DNA of 64,000 nt from an uncultured Collinsella sp. (GTDB lineage: Bacteria > Actinomycetota > Coriobacteriia > Coriobacteriales > Coriobacteriaceae). The translations under genes were made by a program, and so were the position numbers. The stretch covers positions 136,349 through 200,348 of the forward strand of contig UQTV01000003.1 of the NCBI GenBank assembly GCA_900544095.1, read 5' to 3'. Below, piece by piece: positions 16,236-25,018 of this stretch. The stretch's first letter is position 1. Each line of letters begins with the position of its first letter. Under the pieces are notes generated by a model. That model did no database searches and had not been told where the DNA came from. It saw nothing but the letters and a program-made list of their open reading frames with translations.

Positions 16236-17174
16236 CTACTCCTTCGAATCGTTTTGAACTTTGCCGGCGGCCAGCATCTGCTCGAACATCGAGGCCGACT
16301 GCGAAAAGTCGCTCGGCAGCACGACCGTCGAGGTTTTACCCGTGCGAGCGAACTCCGTCATCATCTCGGACCACTGCGTAAACATGAACAGTTGGTTGGC
16401 CTCGTCATTGCCGACACCCGTCTCCTGGATGATCTCGAGCGAATCTTTGATACCCAGTGCGATGGCCTTGCGCTGGTTGGCGATGCCCTCGCCCGCCTTT
16501 TCCATTGCCTCGGCCTCGGCGGTCGCCTCGGTGACGCGCTTGATGCGGTCTGCCTCGGCGAGCTCCTGTGCCGCAGCGCGCTTGCGCTGGGCGGCGTTGA
16601 TGTCGTTCATGGAGTTCTCAACCTCGGTCGGCAGTGCGATTTTGGTGATGAGCGTCGACACGAGGGTGAAGCCGTAGGCGGCCATCTGCTCGGAAACGGT
16701 AGCGTTGACATCCTTGGCGATGTCATCCTTCTTGGCAAAGACCTCATCGAGTGTGTAGACAGGAATCGAAGAGCGCAGGGCGTCGGTGATGAAGTCACGC
16801 ATCTGGTCGACGGGCTCCTGCAGCATGTAGTAGCTCTTGTAGATGCCCGAATCTGCCGGGCCGGCGCCCATGTCGTAGCTCACGTGGTACTGAGCGGAGA
16901 CCTCAAGACCGATGGTCACGTTGTCCTGGGTCTTAACGTCGATGCCAAAACCGTTTTTCATGGTGCGCAGGCTCACCGTGGCGGCCTTGCGGTCGATCAC
17001 GGGCACCTTCACGTGGAAGCCCGCGTTGACGATACGATTGAACTTACCCAAGCGCTCGATGATCACAGCGTGCTGCTGCTCAACGACGTAGCAGGCGTTG
17101 GGAAGCAACAGCAGCAGGATGATGATGGGAATCAAAAGGCTCGTAAGGGCAGCGATGATACCGGAAAACAGCAT
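16236..17174 (-). CDS. SPFH/stomatin-like membrane protein
   Basis: A 312-residue protein with an N-terminal membrane hairpin (about 3-25), the SPFH domain starting at VVEQQHAVIIERLGKFNRI, and a long Ala/Glu-rich coiled coil (about 200-260) for oligomerisation. Members form membrane microdomain scaffolds (HflK/QmcA/stomatin). Start ATG at 17174 has GAGGAGAG in front, better than the upstream ATG at 17195. It probably forms an operon with rlmH, 6 bp downstream. The usual NfeD partner is not adjacent. Confidence 0.88.
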   Translation of the reverse strand: MLFSGIIAALTSLLIPIIILLLLLPNACYVVEQQHAVIIERLGKFNRIVNAGFHVKVPVIDRKAATVSLRTMKNGFGIDVKTQDNVTIGLEVSAQYHVSYDMGAGPADSGIYKSYYMLQEPVDQMRDFITDALRSSIPVYTLDEVFAKKDDIAKDVNATVSEQMAAYGFTLVSTLITKIALPTEVENSMNDINAAQRKRAAAQELAEADRIKRVTEATAEAEAMEKAGEGIANQRKAIALGIKDSLEIIQETGVGNDEANQLFMFTQWSEMMTEFARTGKTSTVVLPSDFSQSASMFEQMLAAGKVQNDSKE

Positions 17175-17237
17175 GGTCTCTCCTCTGATAGGCACACGTT
17201 GCCATTAGGATACCCGTCCAAGGAGATCGTGCATAAC

Positions 17238-17266
17238 AAAAAAGCCCCCATTGCTGGGAGCTCTTT
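17238..17266 (-). terminator. tRNA-Leu terminator
   Basis: On the minus strand AGCTCCCA-GCAA-TGGGGGCT followed by TTTTTT, a few bases after the CCA end. Confidence 0.8.
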
Positions 17267-17273
17267 CAATCAA

Positions 17274-17360
17274 TGGTGCGGGCGAAAGGACTTGAACCTT
17301 CATGGGGTTGCCCCCATACGGACCTGAACCGTACGCGTCTGCCAATTCCGCCACACCCGC
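17274..17360 (-). tRNA. tRNA-Leu (CAG)
   Basis: 87 nt with CCA. Acceptor GCGGGTG/CGCCCGC, anticodon CAG in TTCAGGT, long variable arm ATGGGGGCAACCCCAT, T-arm AAGGTTCAAGTCCTT. Unlike the Ser, Arg and Phe genes it has no adjoining structured repeat; its T-loop is TTCAAGT. Confidence 0.95.
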
Positions 17361-17403
17361 GTGCAGGAATTAGAATAACGGAGCGCCATCGCGAACGCAA
17401 GAA

Positions 17404-18321
17404 CTATTTTTGAAAAAGTTTGCAGGCATTTTCCCAAGCGGCTTGCGCGATTGTTTCGGCGTCCTCACCAGTGCGATCGACACGGTCGTTAACCAGCGCG
17501 TTTGCCGTAATGGAGATCATTGCGGGCTCGCATTCAAGACCGCGGATGGGCTCCGGAGCCATATACGGGCAATCCGTCTCGAACAAAATGCGGTCGAGCG
17601 GGGTCGCCGCAAATGCCTCGCGCACGTCGTCGTTGCGCTTAAAGGTGGCCGCACCACCATAGGCGATATAGCAGCCCAGCTTCACAAAGCGCTCCATCGT
17701 GGCGCGGTCCTCGCCAAAACAGTGCAGCACACAACCGGCCTGGGGCACGCCCACCTCACGAAGCACGTTGTAGGCGTCCACGTGCGAGGTACGCTCCTGG
17801 TCCATGTCCTCGTGACGCAGATGCAGCTCCACCGGCACGTTACGACACACGGCAAGCTCGAGCTGGCGCGCCATGCAATCAATCTGCACGCTGTGGGGCG
17901 CCGGCGTGATGTCGTCGTCGTAATCCATGTGGTAGTCCAGACCGATTTCGCCAATACCGGCACACAAAGGGTCATCAAGCGCAGCAACAACCTGCGCGTG
18001 AATGTCGTCGGTATAGTCCGGCGCGCCATACGGATGCACGCCGGCAAGATACTTGATCTGCGGGATATCCTGCATCGGCAGAATTTCGCGCACGAGCCAG
18101 TCGCTATAGTCCGTCACGCTGCGCTTGTCGGCGATGGGGTCGAAGACCGTCACCAACAGGTCGATGCCTGCCGCCTTGGCACGCACGAGTGTCTCGGGCA
18201 CATCCTTGCCCCAGAACGAAAGCAGATGCGCATGTGTGTCGGCAAGCGGTGCCAAGGGCACGGGACAAGCAACCGTCTTCTTTTTCTTGGTAAACGTCAC
18301 GCGTTCGGCATTAAGCGTCAT
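17404..18321 (-). CDS. TatD-family metal-dependent hydrolase
   Basis: A 305-residue TIM-barrel hydrolase. Metal ligands visible: DTHAHL at the start (HxH), GEIGLDYH (Glu and His), ELHLRHED, LHCFGED, and the late FETDCPYMAPEP. TatD proteins act as 3'-5' DNA exonucleases and quality-control nucleases. The ATG at 18321 overlaps the rsmA stop by 11 bp. The tatD-rsmA neighbourhood is common in Actinobacteria and Firmicutes. Upstream residues in the longer frame lie wholly within rsmA and are not real. Confidence 0.9.
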   Translation of the reverse strand: MTLNAERVTFTKKKKTVACPVPLAPLADTHAHLLSFWGKDVPETLVRAKAAGIDLLVTVFDPIADKRSVTDYSDWLVREILPMQDIPQIKYLAGVHPYGAPDYTDDIHAQVVAALDDPLCAGIGEIGLDYHMDYDDDITPAPHSVQIDCMARQLELAVCRNVPVELHLRHEDMDQERTSHVDAYNVLREVGVPQAGCVLHCFGEDRATMERFVKLGCYIAYGGAATFKRNDDVREAFAATPLDRILFETDCPYMAPEPIRGLECEPAMISITANALVNDRVDRTGEDAETIAQAAWENACKLFQK

Positions 18322-19171
18322 GGGAAAGCTCCCGAGCCAGGCACACAAAGTCGGCGACGCCGAGCGTCTCGGCGCGCGTGGTGGGTGCGATACCGCAAGC
18401 CTCAAAGGCGGCATCGAGCACGTCCTTGGCAAAGCCGTTGGCGCTCATGGAATTGCGGATGGTCTTGCGACGCTGGGCAAATGCAGCATCGATCACGCGG
18501 GCCACAAATTCGCGATCGAGCCCTTCGGGCACCACGCCGTCAACACGGTCGATACGCACGACAGCCGAGTCCACGTGCGGCGCCGGCATAAAGCAACGCG
18601 GCGGCACCTCAAAGCGACCCGTCACCTGCGCATACAGGCCGAGCTTTGCCGTATAGCCGCCATAGGTCTTGTTGCCCGGCACTGCGGCAATGCGATCGGC
18701 AACCTCCTTTTGCACCATGACGACGGCGCGCTTGAGCGCCGGCATCGTCTGGAAAAATTGCAAAATGATCGTCGCCGCCACGTTATAGGGCAAGTTCGCG
18801 ACAAATACCGTCGGCTCACCGCCCGCAGCCTGCTCAATCTGCTCCGGCGTCACCTTGAGCGCGTCGCCCATGATAAAGCGGAAGTTGGCATAGTCGGCGG
18901 CGTGAGCATCGAGCACCGGCTCGAGCTCGGGATCTGCCTCGATCGACGTGACGCACGCCGCCTCCTGCAGCAACGCAAGTGTCAACGTACCGCAACCCGG
19001 ACCCACCTCGAGTACGCGCTCGTCACCTGCAAGCTCAGCGAGCTCACAGATGCGTTCGATCACATGGTTGTCGATCAGGAAGTTTTGGCCCAGGCGGTGC
19101 TTGGTCGCAAGGCCAAACTCCTCCAGCAGCTCCCTTGTTGCCGTGGGGTTTGCCAAAGGCGAAGTTGTCAT
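18311..19171 (-). CDS. rsmA: 16S rRNA dimethyladenosine transferase
   Basis: A 286-residue SAM-dependent enzyme (KsgA) that dimethylates two adjacent adenosines near the 3' end of 16S rRNA in late 30S assembly. Motifs: GQNFLIDNHVIERI, SAM motif VLEVGPGCGTLTLALL, acidic IEADPEL, catalytic NLPYNVA (motif IV). ATG behind AAGGAGG. Overlaps tatD by 11 bp. Confidence 0.95.
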   Translation of the reverse strand: MTTSPLANPTATRELLEEFGLATKHRLGQNFLIDNHVIERICELAELAGDERVLEVGPGCGTLTLALLQEAACVTSIEADPELEPVLDAHAADYANFRFIMGDALKVTPEQIEQAAGGEPTVFVANLPYNVAATIILQFFQTMPALKRAVVMVQKEVADRIAAVPGNKTYGGYTAKLGLYAQVTGRFEVPPRCFMPAPHVDSAVVRIDRVDGVVPEGLDREFVARVIDAAFAQRRKTIRNSMSANGFAKDVLDAAFEACGIAPTTRAETLGVADFVCLARELSHDA

Positions 19172-19207
19172 AGTTGCCTCCTTAGCATGATGGCGGCGTC
19201 TTGAAAC

Positions 19208-19243
19208 GAAAGGGCATGGACCGTTGCGGCCATGCCCTTACAT
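19208..19243 (-). terminator. Probable metG terminator
   Basis: On the minus strand AAGGGCATGGCCGC/CGGTCCATGCCCTT followed by TCGTTT, about 40 bp after metG. Confidence 0.7.
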
Positions 19244-19281
19244 CTAAACATCAAATTGCCGATATGGCGCTCGCGCGGTCT

Positions 19282-20883
19282 CTACGCCAGACGCGGGAAC
19301 AGCGGATCGCCCTTCTCGACGGGCTGACCACCAGCAAGCAGGCCCCAAGTGCAAATGCCCTTGAGGTCGTCGCTCGCGGCCTCGCCCTCACAGGACAGGC
19401 GGCGCAGAGCCTCGGCAGAAGTCTGGGGCATGAGCGGCATCAGCAGGTGGGCGGCGATGCGGATGGCCTCGAGCAGGTTGTAGATCACAAATGCCAGCTC
19501 GTCAGCCTTGGCCTCGTCCTTGGCAAGCGCCCAGGGCTCGGAGTCCTCGATGTAGTGGTTGGCGGCGTGGATGAGCTCCATGACCTCATCCTTGGCTCCG
19601 CCGTAATCGAGCACGTCCATCTTGGCCATGTAGCGGTCGACCAGGCCATCGGCAATCTTTGCCAGCGGGTTATCGAACGCGTCGGCAGACGCCGGTTTAG
19701 CCGGGGCGCAGCCGTCAAAGTACTTTGCGCTCATGTTGAGCGAGCGCGAAATGAGGTTGCCCCAGCTGTTGGCCAGATCGGCGTTGTAGACCTGCTCCAT
19801 GCGATCGAAACTGATGGCGCCGTCGGTGCCGGGGACCACGTCGGTCATAAAGTAATAGCGGTAGCCCTCGACGCCCAGCATGTCGATAACATCCTGCGGA
19901 GCGATGGCGTTGCCGCGGCTCTTGGACATCTTCTCGGCCTTGCCGGTCTCGGCATTGCGCACGGTCAGGAAGCCGTGGGCAAAGACGTGCTCGGGCAGGG
20001 CCTCGCCGATGGCCATGAGCATGGCGGGCCAAATGACGCAGTGGAAGCGAATGATGTCCTTACCTACAATATGGAACTGCGCGGGCCAGCGATAGGCCAG
20101 CTCGGCACGGGCCTCGTCGGTGTCGACACCGTAGCCGACGGCAGTCATATAGTTGAGCAGCGCATCGAACCACACGTAGGTCACGTGACCCTCGTCAAAC
20201 GGGACCTGAATGCCCCAGTCAAAGCTCGTACGGCTCACGGAAAGGTCGTTAAGGCCGCCCTCGACAAAGCTACGTACCTCGTTCATGCGGAACGCAGGCT
20301 CGACAAAGTCGGGGTGCTCGTCATAGAGCTTGAGAAGCTTGTCCTGGAAGGCGGAAAGCTTAAAGAAGTAGGACTCCTCCTGCACGCGCTCGAGCGGACG
20401 GTGGCAGTCGGGGCATAGATGCTGGCCGACGCTGCCGTACTCCTCGTCGCCCTTCTGGACCTGCGTATCGGTGAAGTAGGTCTCGTCAGGCACGCAATAC
20501 CAACCGTCGTAGCTGCCCTTATACAGGTAACCGGACTCCTTCATGCGCTCCCACAGATACTGCACGGCATGATGCTGGCGCGGCTCGGTGGTGCGGATGA
20601 AGTCGTCGTTGGAAATCTCGAGCTTGCTCCAAAGCTCCTTGAAGTGCGGGGCCTGGCTATCGGTCCACTCCTGCGGCGTCATGCCATGCTTGGCTGCGGC
20701 CTCGGCGACCTTCTCGCCGTGCTCGTCCATGCCGGTCAGGAACTTGACGTTATAGCCGGCGGAGCGGCGATAGCGAGCCTGAACGTCGGCGATGATGGTG
20801 GAATAAGCCGTGCCCAGGTGCGGATCGGCGTTGACGTAGTAGATGGGCGTCGTGATAAAGAACGAAGGCTTGCTTTGATCCAT
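19282..20883 (-). CDS. metG: Methionyl-tRNA synthetase
   Basis: A 533-residue class I synthetase. ATP-binding signature YYVNADPHLGTAYST (HLGT in place of HIGH), KMSKSRGN loop, and one CxxC zinc knuckle (LCPDCHRPLE). No C-terminal EMAP-like tRNA-binding domain, so it is the short form. ATG behind GGAGGACA. About 70 bp separate it from rsmI upstream. Confidence 0.95.
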   Translation of the reverse strand: MDQSKPSFFITTPIYYVNADPHLGTAYSTIIADVQARYRRSAGYNVKFLTGMDEHGEKVAEAAAKHGMTPQEWTDSQAPHFKELWSKLEISNDDFIRTTEPRQHHAVQYLWERMKESGYLYKGSYDGWYCVPDETYFTDTQVQKGDEEYGSVGQHLCPDCHRPLERVQEESYFFKLSAFQDKLLKLYDEHPDFVEPAFRMNEVRSFVEGGLNDLSVSRTSFDWGIQVPFDEGHVTYVWFDALLNYMTAVGYGVDTDEARAELAYRWPAQFHIVGKDIIRFHCVIWPAMLMAIGEALPEHVFAHGFLTVRNAETGKAEKMSKSRGNAIAPQDVIDMLGVEGYRYYFMTDVVPGTDGAISFDRMEQVYNADLANSWGNLISRSLNMSAKYFDGCAPAKPASADAFDNPLAKIADGLVDRYMAKMDVLDYGGAKDEVMELIHAANHYIEDSEPWALAKDEAKADELAFVIYNLLEAIRIAAHLLMPLMPQTSAEALRRLSCEGEAASDDLKGICTWGLLAGGQPVEKGDPLFPRLA

Positions 20884-20952
20884 GGGGTTTGTCCTCCAGA
20901 AAAACGTTGCATACAGGGGATGATTCTAGCGCAAGGGCTGGATATCCTCCAT

Positions 20953-21831
20953 CTATTGCATATCGAGCACCATGGCATAGACATCGCGCTTGCGGCGCGA
21001 ATACTTCTGAGACAGGCGCTTGGCCACCGCAGAGGCGGGCTCCCCCTCCTCGAGCGCGGTGCGGATATCCTCGCGCAGGGCCTCGTCGGGATCCGCTACC
21101 GCAGCGCCAACCGGCGCGATGCCGGCCTCCTCGTCCTCGCTCGGCGGCGCGATGACCAGCGCAATCTCGCCCTTTACCTCGCCGCGAGCACGCAGCTCCT
21201 CGGCAAGCTGGTCAGCGGGCCCGCGCAAGACCTCCTCGTGCAGCTTGGTGAGTTCGCGGCAGACGGCGACCTCACGCTGGGGAAAGACCTCCGCCACGGC
21301 CTCGAGCGTCGCCACGATACGATGTGGAGACTCGTAGAAGATGAGTGCGCCAGGCACCACGGCAAGGCGCTGCAAACGGCGCACACGGTCGCCGTGCTTT
21401 CGGCCCAAAAAGCCCTCGAAGAAAAAATGCTCGCAGGGAATGCCGGACGAAACGAGCGCCGTGACGCAAGCAGAGGGCCCGGGAATAACTTCGACGGGCA
21501 CATCGGCCTCACGCGCCGCCTCGACCAGCGCCTGGCCGGGATCGGACACGCTCGGCATGCCGGCGTCCGAGGCAAAGGCGAGGGTCTCCCCCGCCAGCAG
21601 ACGGTCGACCAGGCCGGCAGCGCGGCTAGCGATCACATTCTCGTCGCAACGGACAAGCGGCTTGGAAATGCCCAGGTGCATCAGCAGCTTTGACGTCACA
21701 CGCGTGTCTTCGCAGCAAATGGCATCGGCGGCGGCAAAAGCCTCGCCAACGCGCGGGGACAGGTCGCCTAGGTTGCCGATGGGCGTGCCGACCACATAGA
21801 GTTTGCCCGTATGGGCGCTGTTTTGCGTCAT
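20953..21831 (-). CDS. rsmI: 16S rRNA (cytidine-1402-2'-O)-methyltransferase
   Basis: A 292-residue tetrapyrrole-methylase-fold enzyme. Signature motifs: VVGTPIGNLGDLSPR, CCEDTRVTSKLL, ASDAGMPSVSDPG, EVIPGPSAC, FFFEGFLGRK and FYESPHRIVATLE. The ribosome-binding site is weak and the gene starts 6 bp after the GH5-like gene, so translation is probably coupled to it. Confidence 0.95.
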   Translation of the reverse strand: MTQNSAHTGKLYVVGTPIGNLGDLSPRVGEAFAAADAICCEDTRVTSKLLMHLGISKPLVRCDENVIASRAAGLVDRLLAGETLAFASDAGMPSVSDPGQALVEAAREADVPVEVIPGPSACVTALVSSGIPCEHFFFEGFLGRKHGDRVRRLQRLAVVPGALIFYESPHRIVATLEAVAEVFPQREVAVCRELTKLHEEVLRGPADQLAEELRARGEVKGEIALVIAPPSEDEEAGIAPVGAAVADPDEALREDIRTALEEGEPASAVAKRLSQKYSRRKRDVYAMVLDMQ

Positions 21832-21837
21832 ATCAAC

Positions 21838-22899
21838 CTATTCAATCATGCCGCGCTCGAGCGTACCGAGCGCCGCGCGGGCGTCCCATGCTGCAATGCG
21901 CTTCTCGGTCTTCCACGTTTGGAAGAACCAACCGGCAGCCGGCGCAAACGAAGCCAGCTGGTTGGCGATAAACACGCGCTCGTAGGCATTGCGGCCCTCG
22001 GGCGTAACCGACGAGTTGGCAAAGATCGCCGCACCCGACCATTCGCCCACCAGCACGGGGAACCCAGTCGAAATCGCCTCTTTGAGCTCGCGCTTGTTGC
22101 GCGAAATCGCCGTCGTCAGCCCGCGGGGGCTCGTGATGTCGAGCGCATATTCGTCACGGTAATGGTACAGGTGAAGGTCCATGTAGACGTTCTTGTACTT
22201 GGCGCCGCGCATAAAATGCTTCCACTCGCTGGGATGCCCCGACGACGAGAAGACGACGATCTTATCCTCGGGCATATACGAACGAACGAGCTCGTAGGCA
22301 TCGCGATAGAAATTGCGCAGGTAGTGGGCCGGAATGCCATCCGTCATGGTGAAGAGGCTCTTGCGAACGCTCATCTGCGGCGTGTCCAGCAGCTCAATGC
22401 CCAGCAGGCTCTCGGCCTCGCCATAGCGATCGGCCAAGCGCTCGAGCACGTCGAGTGCGACATGACGGCCGTTGGTGGACGAATGCCACTCGGCAACAGC
22501 CTCCGGCGTGGTGGGCGAATCGTTGGAATCGCCCTGGCCACCGGGCACGGTTGCCAGATCGAGCAGCACGCGGATGTCGTATTTGGCAGCCCACTCAATT
22601 GCGCGGTCGATGTAATCGACAACCGATATGTAGGAGGCATCGGACTCCTGTGAGCCAAAGGCATACCAGGGCACCGGCAGACGCACGGCATTGAGACCGA
22701 TCTGCGCCATGCGACGAAAATCGTCCTCGCTCACAAACGTCTCGTAATGGCGGCGCATGCGCTCGTTATAGGCGGCGGTACCCATGGCCTCCTGTAGCTC
22801 GGCCGCGTTGGATGCACCGGTCGCCGCGTACAGCGACGGGGTCACCCAAGGCTCGGGAATAAACCAGCCAGAGAGATTAACGCCGAGTATCCTCTCCAT
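21838..22899 (-). CDS. GH5-family glucanase-like protein lacking the acid/base Glu
   Basis: A 353-residue protein that resembles GH5 exo-beta-1,3-glucanases: GVNLSGWFIPEPW start, RLPVPWYAF (Arg73), LLDLATVPGGQGDSND, DLHLYHY (His243/His246), nucleophile motif VLVGEWSG (Glu287) and FFQTWKTE. The acid/base motif, normally NEP after GIEL, reads DTP here (172-174), so the catalytic Glu is Thr. No signal peptide. The start ATG at 22899 has AAGGGGG in front. It sits 6 bp before rsmI. It could be inactive, sugar-binding or use another residue. Confidence 0.75.
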   Translation of the reverse strand: MERILGVNLSGWFIPEPWVTPSLYAATGASNAAELQEAMGTAAYNERMRRHYETFVSEDDFRRMAQIGLNAVRLPVPWYAFGSQESDASYISVVDYIDRAIEWAAKYDIRVLLDLATVPGGQGDSNDSPTTPEAVAEWHSSTNGRHVALDVLERLADRYGEAESLLGIELLDTPQMSVRKSLFTMTDGIPAHYLRNFYRDAYELVRSYMPEDKIVVFSSSGHPSEWKHFMRGAKYKNVYMDLHLYHYRDEYALDITSPRGLTTAISRNKRELKEAISTGFPVLVGEWSGAAIFANSSVTPEGRNAYERVFIANQLASFAPAAGWFFQTWKTEKRIAAWDARAALGTLERGMIE

Positions 22900-23092
22900 C
22901 ACTGCCCCCTTCGGATCATGCAGGTCGAACCCGCATCGTATTGCATAGGATAAGTATCGTTTTGAGTATACCCGCGTGTGCGGACAGGCGACCGAACGGT
23001 CTGTAAAGTGACGCGAAAGTGGGAGGAATGTCTGGGGCGGGCGGGCTCGGAATGGTGCGACGAGGTGTGTACGCGCGCCGGAGGCAGGCACC

Positions 23093-23138
23093 GGAAAGTG
23101 TGTCCCGTTCTGAGCCCTTATTCTGGGACGCAGTTTCC
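23093..23138. repeat. Imperfect palindrome between GH5-like gene and tRNA-Phe region
   Basis: GGAAAGTGTGTCCCG and CTGGGACGCAGTTTCC are inverted around a 15-base centre. The rest of 22900-23150 shows no gene. Confidence 0.55.
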
Positions 23139-23149
23139 GCAGAACCCTA

Positions 23150-23195
23150 CATAAAAGAAAAGGACCCCTTTGCAGAGGTCCTAGTCAATTCAAGG
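23150..23195 (-). terminator. Duplicated tRNA-Phe terminator (distal copy)
   Basis: AGGACCTCTGCAAAGGGGTCCT hairpin with T-rich tail on the minus strand, identical to the copy at 23341-23370. Confidence 0.7.
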
Positions 23196-23381
23196 TGGCG
23201 GGGAAGGGAATCGCGTCCGCGCGCTGCGCGGACGGACCGCTGCGGCGCTTACGCGCCTTGCGAGCTGCGCTGGCAAACGCTTACGCGTTTACTCAGCTCC
23301 GCGCCCTCACGGGGTTCGATTCCATGTGGGAGCTGCATAAAAGAAAAGGACCCCTTTGCAGAGGTCCTAGTCAATTCAAGG
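23196..23381 (-). repeat. 186-bp structured element fused to a tRNA-Phe 3'-end duplicate (element C)
   Basis: The first 15 bp or so repeat the tRNA-Phe 3' end from the discriminator into the T-loop, offset 186 bp from the gene. Then come hairpins CGTCCGCGC/GCGCGGACG (23210-23230), GGCGC-TTAC-GCGCC (23238-23252), and AAACGC-TTAC-GCGTTT (23277-23292) within a GAGCTG/CAGCTC stem. An inverted T-arm GGGTTCGATTCC, keeping the Phe-specific TTCGATT loop, and the tRNA terminator close the unit. Same plan as elements A and B. Confidence 0.8.
23341..23370 (-). terminator. tRNA-Phe terminator
   Basis: AGGACCTC/GGGGTCCT stem followed by TTTTCTTTT on the minus strand. Confidence 0.8.
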
Positions 23382-23454
<73 letters not shown>

Positions 23455-23577
23455 ATTTGAGGTGTGCCTTGTTTCAAGGCTTGATTAGTATAACCAAGGA
23501 CGCGTTCCGGTCAACCGAGAATTTTAAAAAAGTTTTTGAGCACAGCCTCGGTTCTTTAAATCGGCACGTCAGAGGCA

Positions 23578-23865
23578 TCAGCCGGCAGCAAGAAGTTTTT
23601 CGCTCAGAGCCGCACGGGCAAACTCACTTGGAGTCATCCCCTCGGCAGCCGCCCGTCGACGAATGGCCTCCTTCATTCCCAGAGGAATCTTGACCGACAG
23701 CGTTGCCGTCCCCTCACCTGAGAGTGGGGGCCGTCCATGCACGATCCCACCAACGGTGTGTTCGCCATCCGGAAACTCTCCGCGCTCGTACGACTCGCAC
23801 CACGCGTCAATCATTTCATCCGTTACAACCTGACCATTAGCGGCCGTATACGTCTTGCCCATCAT
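23578..23865 (-). CDS. Ribbon-helix-helix antitoxin-like protein
   Basis: A 95-residue protein. The C-terminal part, TATLSVKIPLGMKEAIRRRAAAEGMTPSEFARAALSEKLL, fits a ribbon-helix-helix DNA-binding fold; the N-terminal half (GQVVTDEMIDAWCESYERGEFPDGEHTVGG) is typical of antitoxins where it wraps the toxin. The start overlaps the stop of the upstream toxin-like gene. It would repress the pair's own promoter. The toxin partner appears frameshifted. Confidence 0.8.
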   Translation of the reverse strand: MMGKTYTAANGQVVTDEMIDAWCESYERGEFPDGEHTVGGIVHGRPPLSGEGTATLSVKIPLGMKEAIRRRAAAEGMTPSEFARAALSEKLLAAG

Positions 23866-24127
23866 CGACCCCTTTGCCGAGCCCGTTCAATCTCCTGCCA
23901 AAATTTCTTCTGGACTGGAGACAAGGCATGAATGATAAGCCCCCACGGACAAGCTCGACCGCGACAAGCTCCACGCTTCGTCCGTCTGGGAGCCATCCAA
24001 TCGCAAGCCATCTCAGCGGCTCGCCCTTCGGCTCGCGACGAATGCACTCAGTAACCGCAAGCCAAGCGCTAAGCACCTGCTTTTCCGTCAGGTGCTTTTT
24101 AGCGTTGGGATGGATCTCAACATCCAT
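23862..24127 (-). pseudogene. Frameshifted toxin-like gene upstream of the RHH antitoxin
   Basis: From ATG 24127 (GGAGG 9 nt upstream) the frame reads MDVEIHPNAKKHLTEKQVL and, further on, AIGWLPDGRSVELVAVELVRGG, like small actinobacterial toxins of a BrnT/DUF4258-like group. The expected ending GLIIHALSPVQKKFWQEI and stop (23862-23864, overlapping the antitoxin ATG) are in another frame. Adding one G to the G5 run near 23949-23953 joins the two halves. So the gene is disrupted by a one-base loss, is phase-variable, uses -1 frameshifting, or carries a sequencing error. The unshifted frame continues to 23837 with an unrelated tail. Confidence 0.7.
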
Positions 24128-24185
24128 GCATCTTCTCCTCCATCTTACCCAATTTCGTATGACGAAAGTCCGCTGTCGCCAATTC

Positions 24186-24545
24186 TTAAGCCGGCACGCG
24201 TTGGAGAGCAGGGGTCGAAACAATGATTGAAGAGCGCTCTAGTGCGGCCCAGGCGCCGGGGCAGGAGCACATACGCCAGGGACATACGTTTTCGTAGCGC
24301 GCGAGGATATTGCCGTCGCGATCGATGAAGGCGATGTCGATGGGATAGGCCATAAAACACGTATGGACCGAAGAGCAGCGTGGAAACGCCATGACGAGCG
24401 GCAAGCCGTTGGCGGCAACCGGACGCCGTCCCAGCATGCCGCGCAGGCGCACGACAAACGACTCCGCCACCGCAAACTCGGCCGGCGTCCAACCCAGCCT
24501 GTTGAGTGCCCGCGCGTAGGCGATGTAGGACGAGACCGCGGTCAC
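24186..24545 (-). CDS. DUF192 family protein at the end of the tad operon
   Basis: A 119-residue protein; GTG start overlaps the stop of the TadE-like gene (GTGA). The conserved DUF192 core is visible: RGMLGRRPVAANGLPLVMAFPR, then SVHTCFMAYPIDIAFIDRDG and a later CPWRMCSCPGA. DUF192 proteins are small beta proteins of unknown function, often exported, but no signal peptide is seen here. Tight coupling to the tad genes suggests a link to the pilus. Confidence 0.85.
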   Translation of the reverse strand: MTAVSSYIAYARALNRLGWTPAEFAVAESFVVRLRGMLGRRPVAANGLPLVMAFPRCSSVHTCFMAYPIDIAFIDRDGNILARYENVCPWRMCSCPGAWAALERSSIIVSTPALQRVPA

Positions 24546-25018
24546 ATGACCACCCCCGGACGCCATGGATCGACCGTCACCGTGCGCTCGTGCGACAACG
24601 TTGTCGGCGCCCCCAGCGGAACGCCAGCGATGCTGAGAGAAGTCGGCCACGGCTCATAGTGCATGGTGCAGGTGTAGGTCCTAAACGTACCGGATAGGGA
24701 GAGCAGACCACCATCCGATGCCTCCGCGCCTTGCTCGCTCGACACTTCGATCTGCAAGTCATAGCCTTCCATGGCATTCAGAATTTGAGTCTGGACCGTC
24801 GCCGAGGCATCGACAGAGCTTTCGTCGCCCTCCCCCTCCGACGCCACGGCGTGCGCCAACACGATGTCGGGCACCACGCGGTCGAAGCGCGCGACAGCAC
24901 TGGCAAAGATCATGACGTTGTACACGATGAGTGCCAGCACCAGCAAAACGGGCGTAACCACTGCCATCTCCACCGTCGCTTGGGCGTGCTCCTCGCGCAG
25001 ACGCATGCGGATACTCAT
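24542..25018 (-). CDS. TadE-like pseudopilin
   Basis: A 158-residue protein with the TadE N-terminus: short positively charged leader, EEHAQATVEMAVVTPVLLVLALIVYNVMIFA. The Glu in ATVEMA corresponds to the conserved Glu of type IV-like pilins, followed by one membrane segment. The remaining 115 residues would lie outside the membrane. The ATG overlaps the preceding TAA by one base. Confidence 0.85.
   Translation of the reverse strand: MSIRMRLREEHAQATVEMAVVTPVLLVLALIVYNVMIFASAVARFDRVVPDIVLAHAVASEGEGDESSVDASATVQTQILNAMEGYDLQIEVSSEQGAEASDGGLLSLSGTFRTYTCTMHYEPWPTSLSIAGVPLGAPTTLSHERTVTVDPWRPGVVM

Noticed and set aside
23837..23861. Extended unshifted reading of the toxin-like gene past the antitoxin start
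   Set aside because: The extra tail is Gly/Arg/Asn-rich, unlike the family ending, which is found intact in the neighbouring frame.
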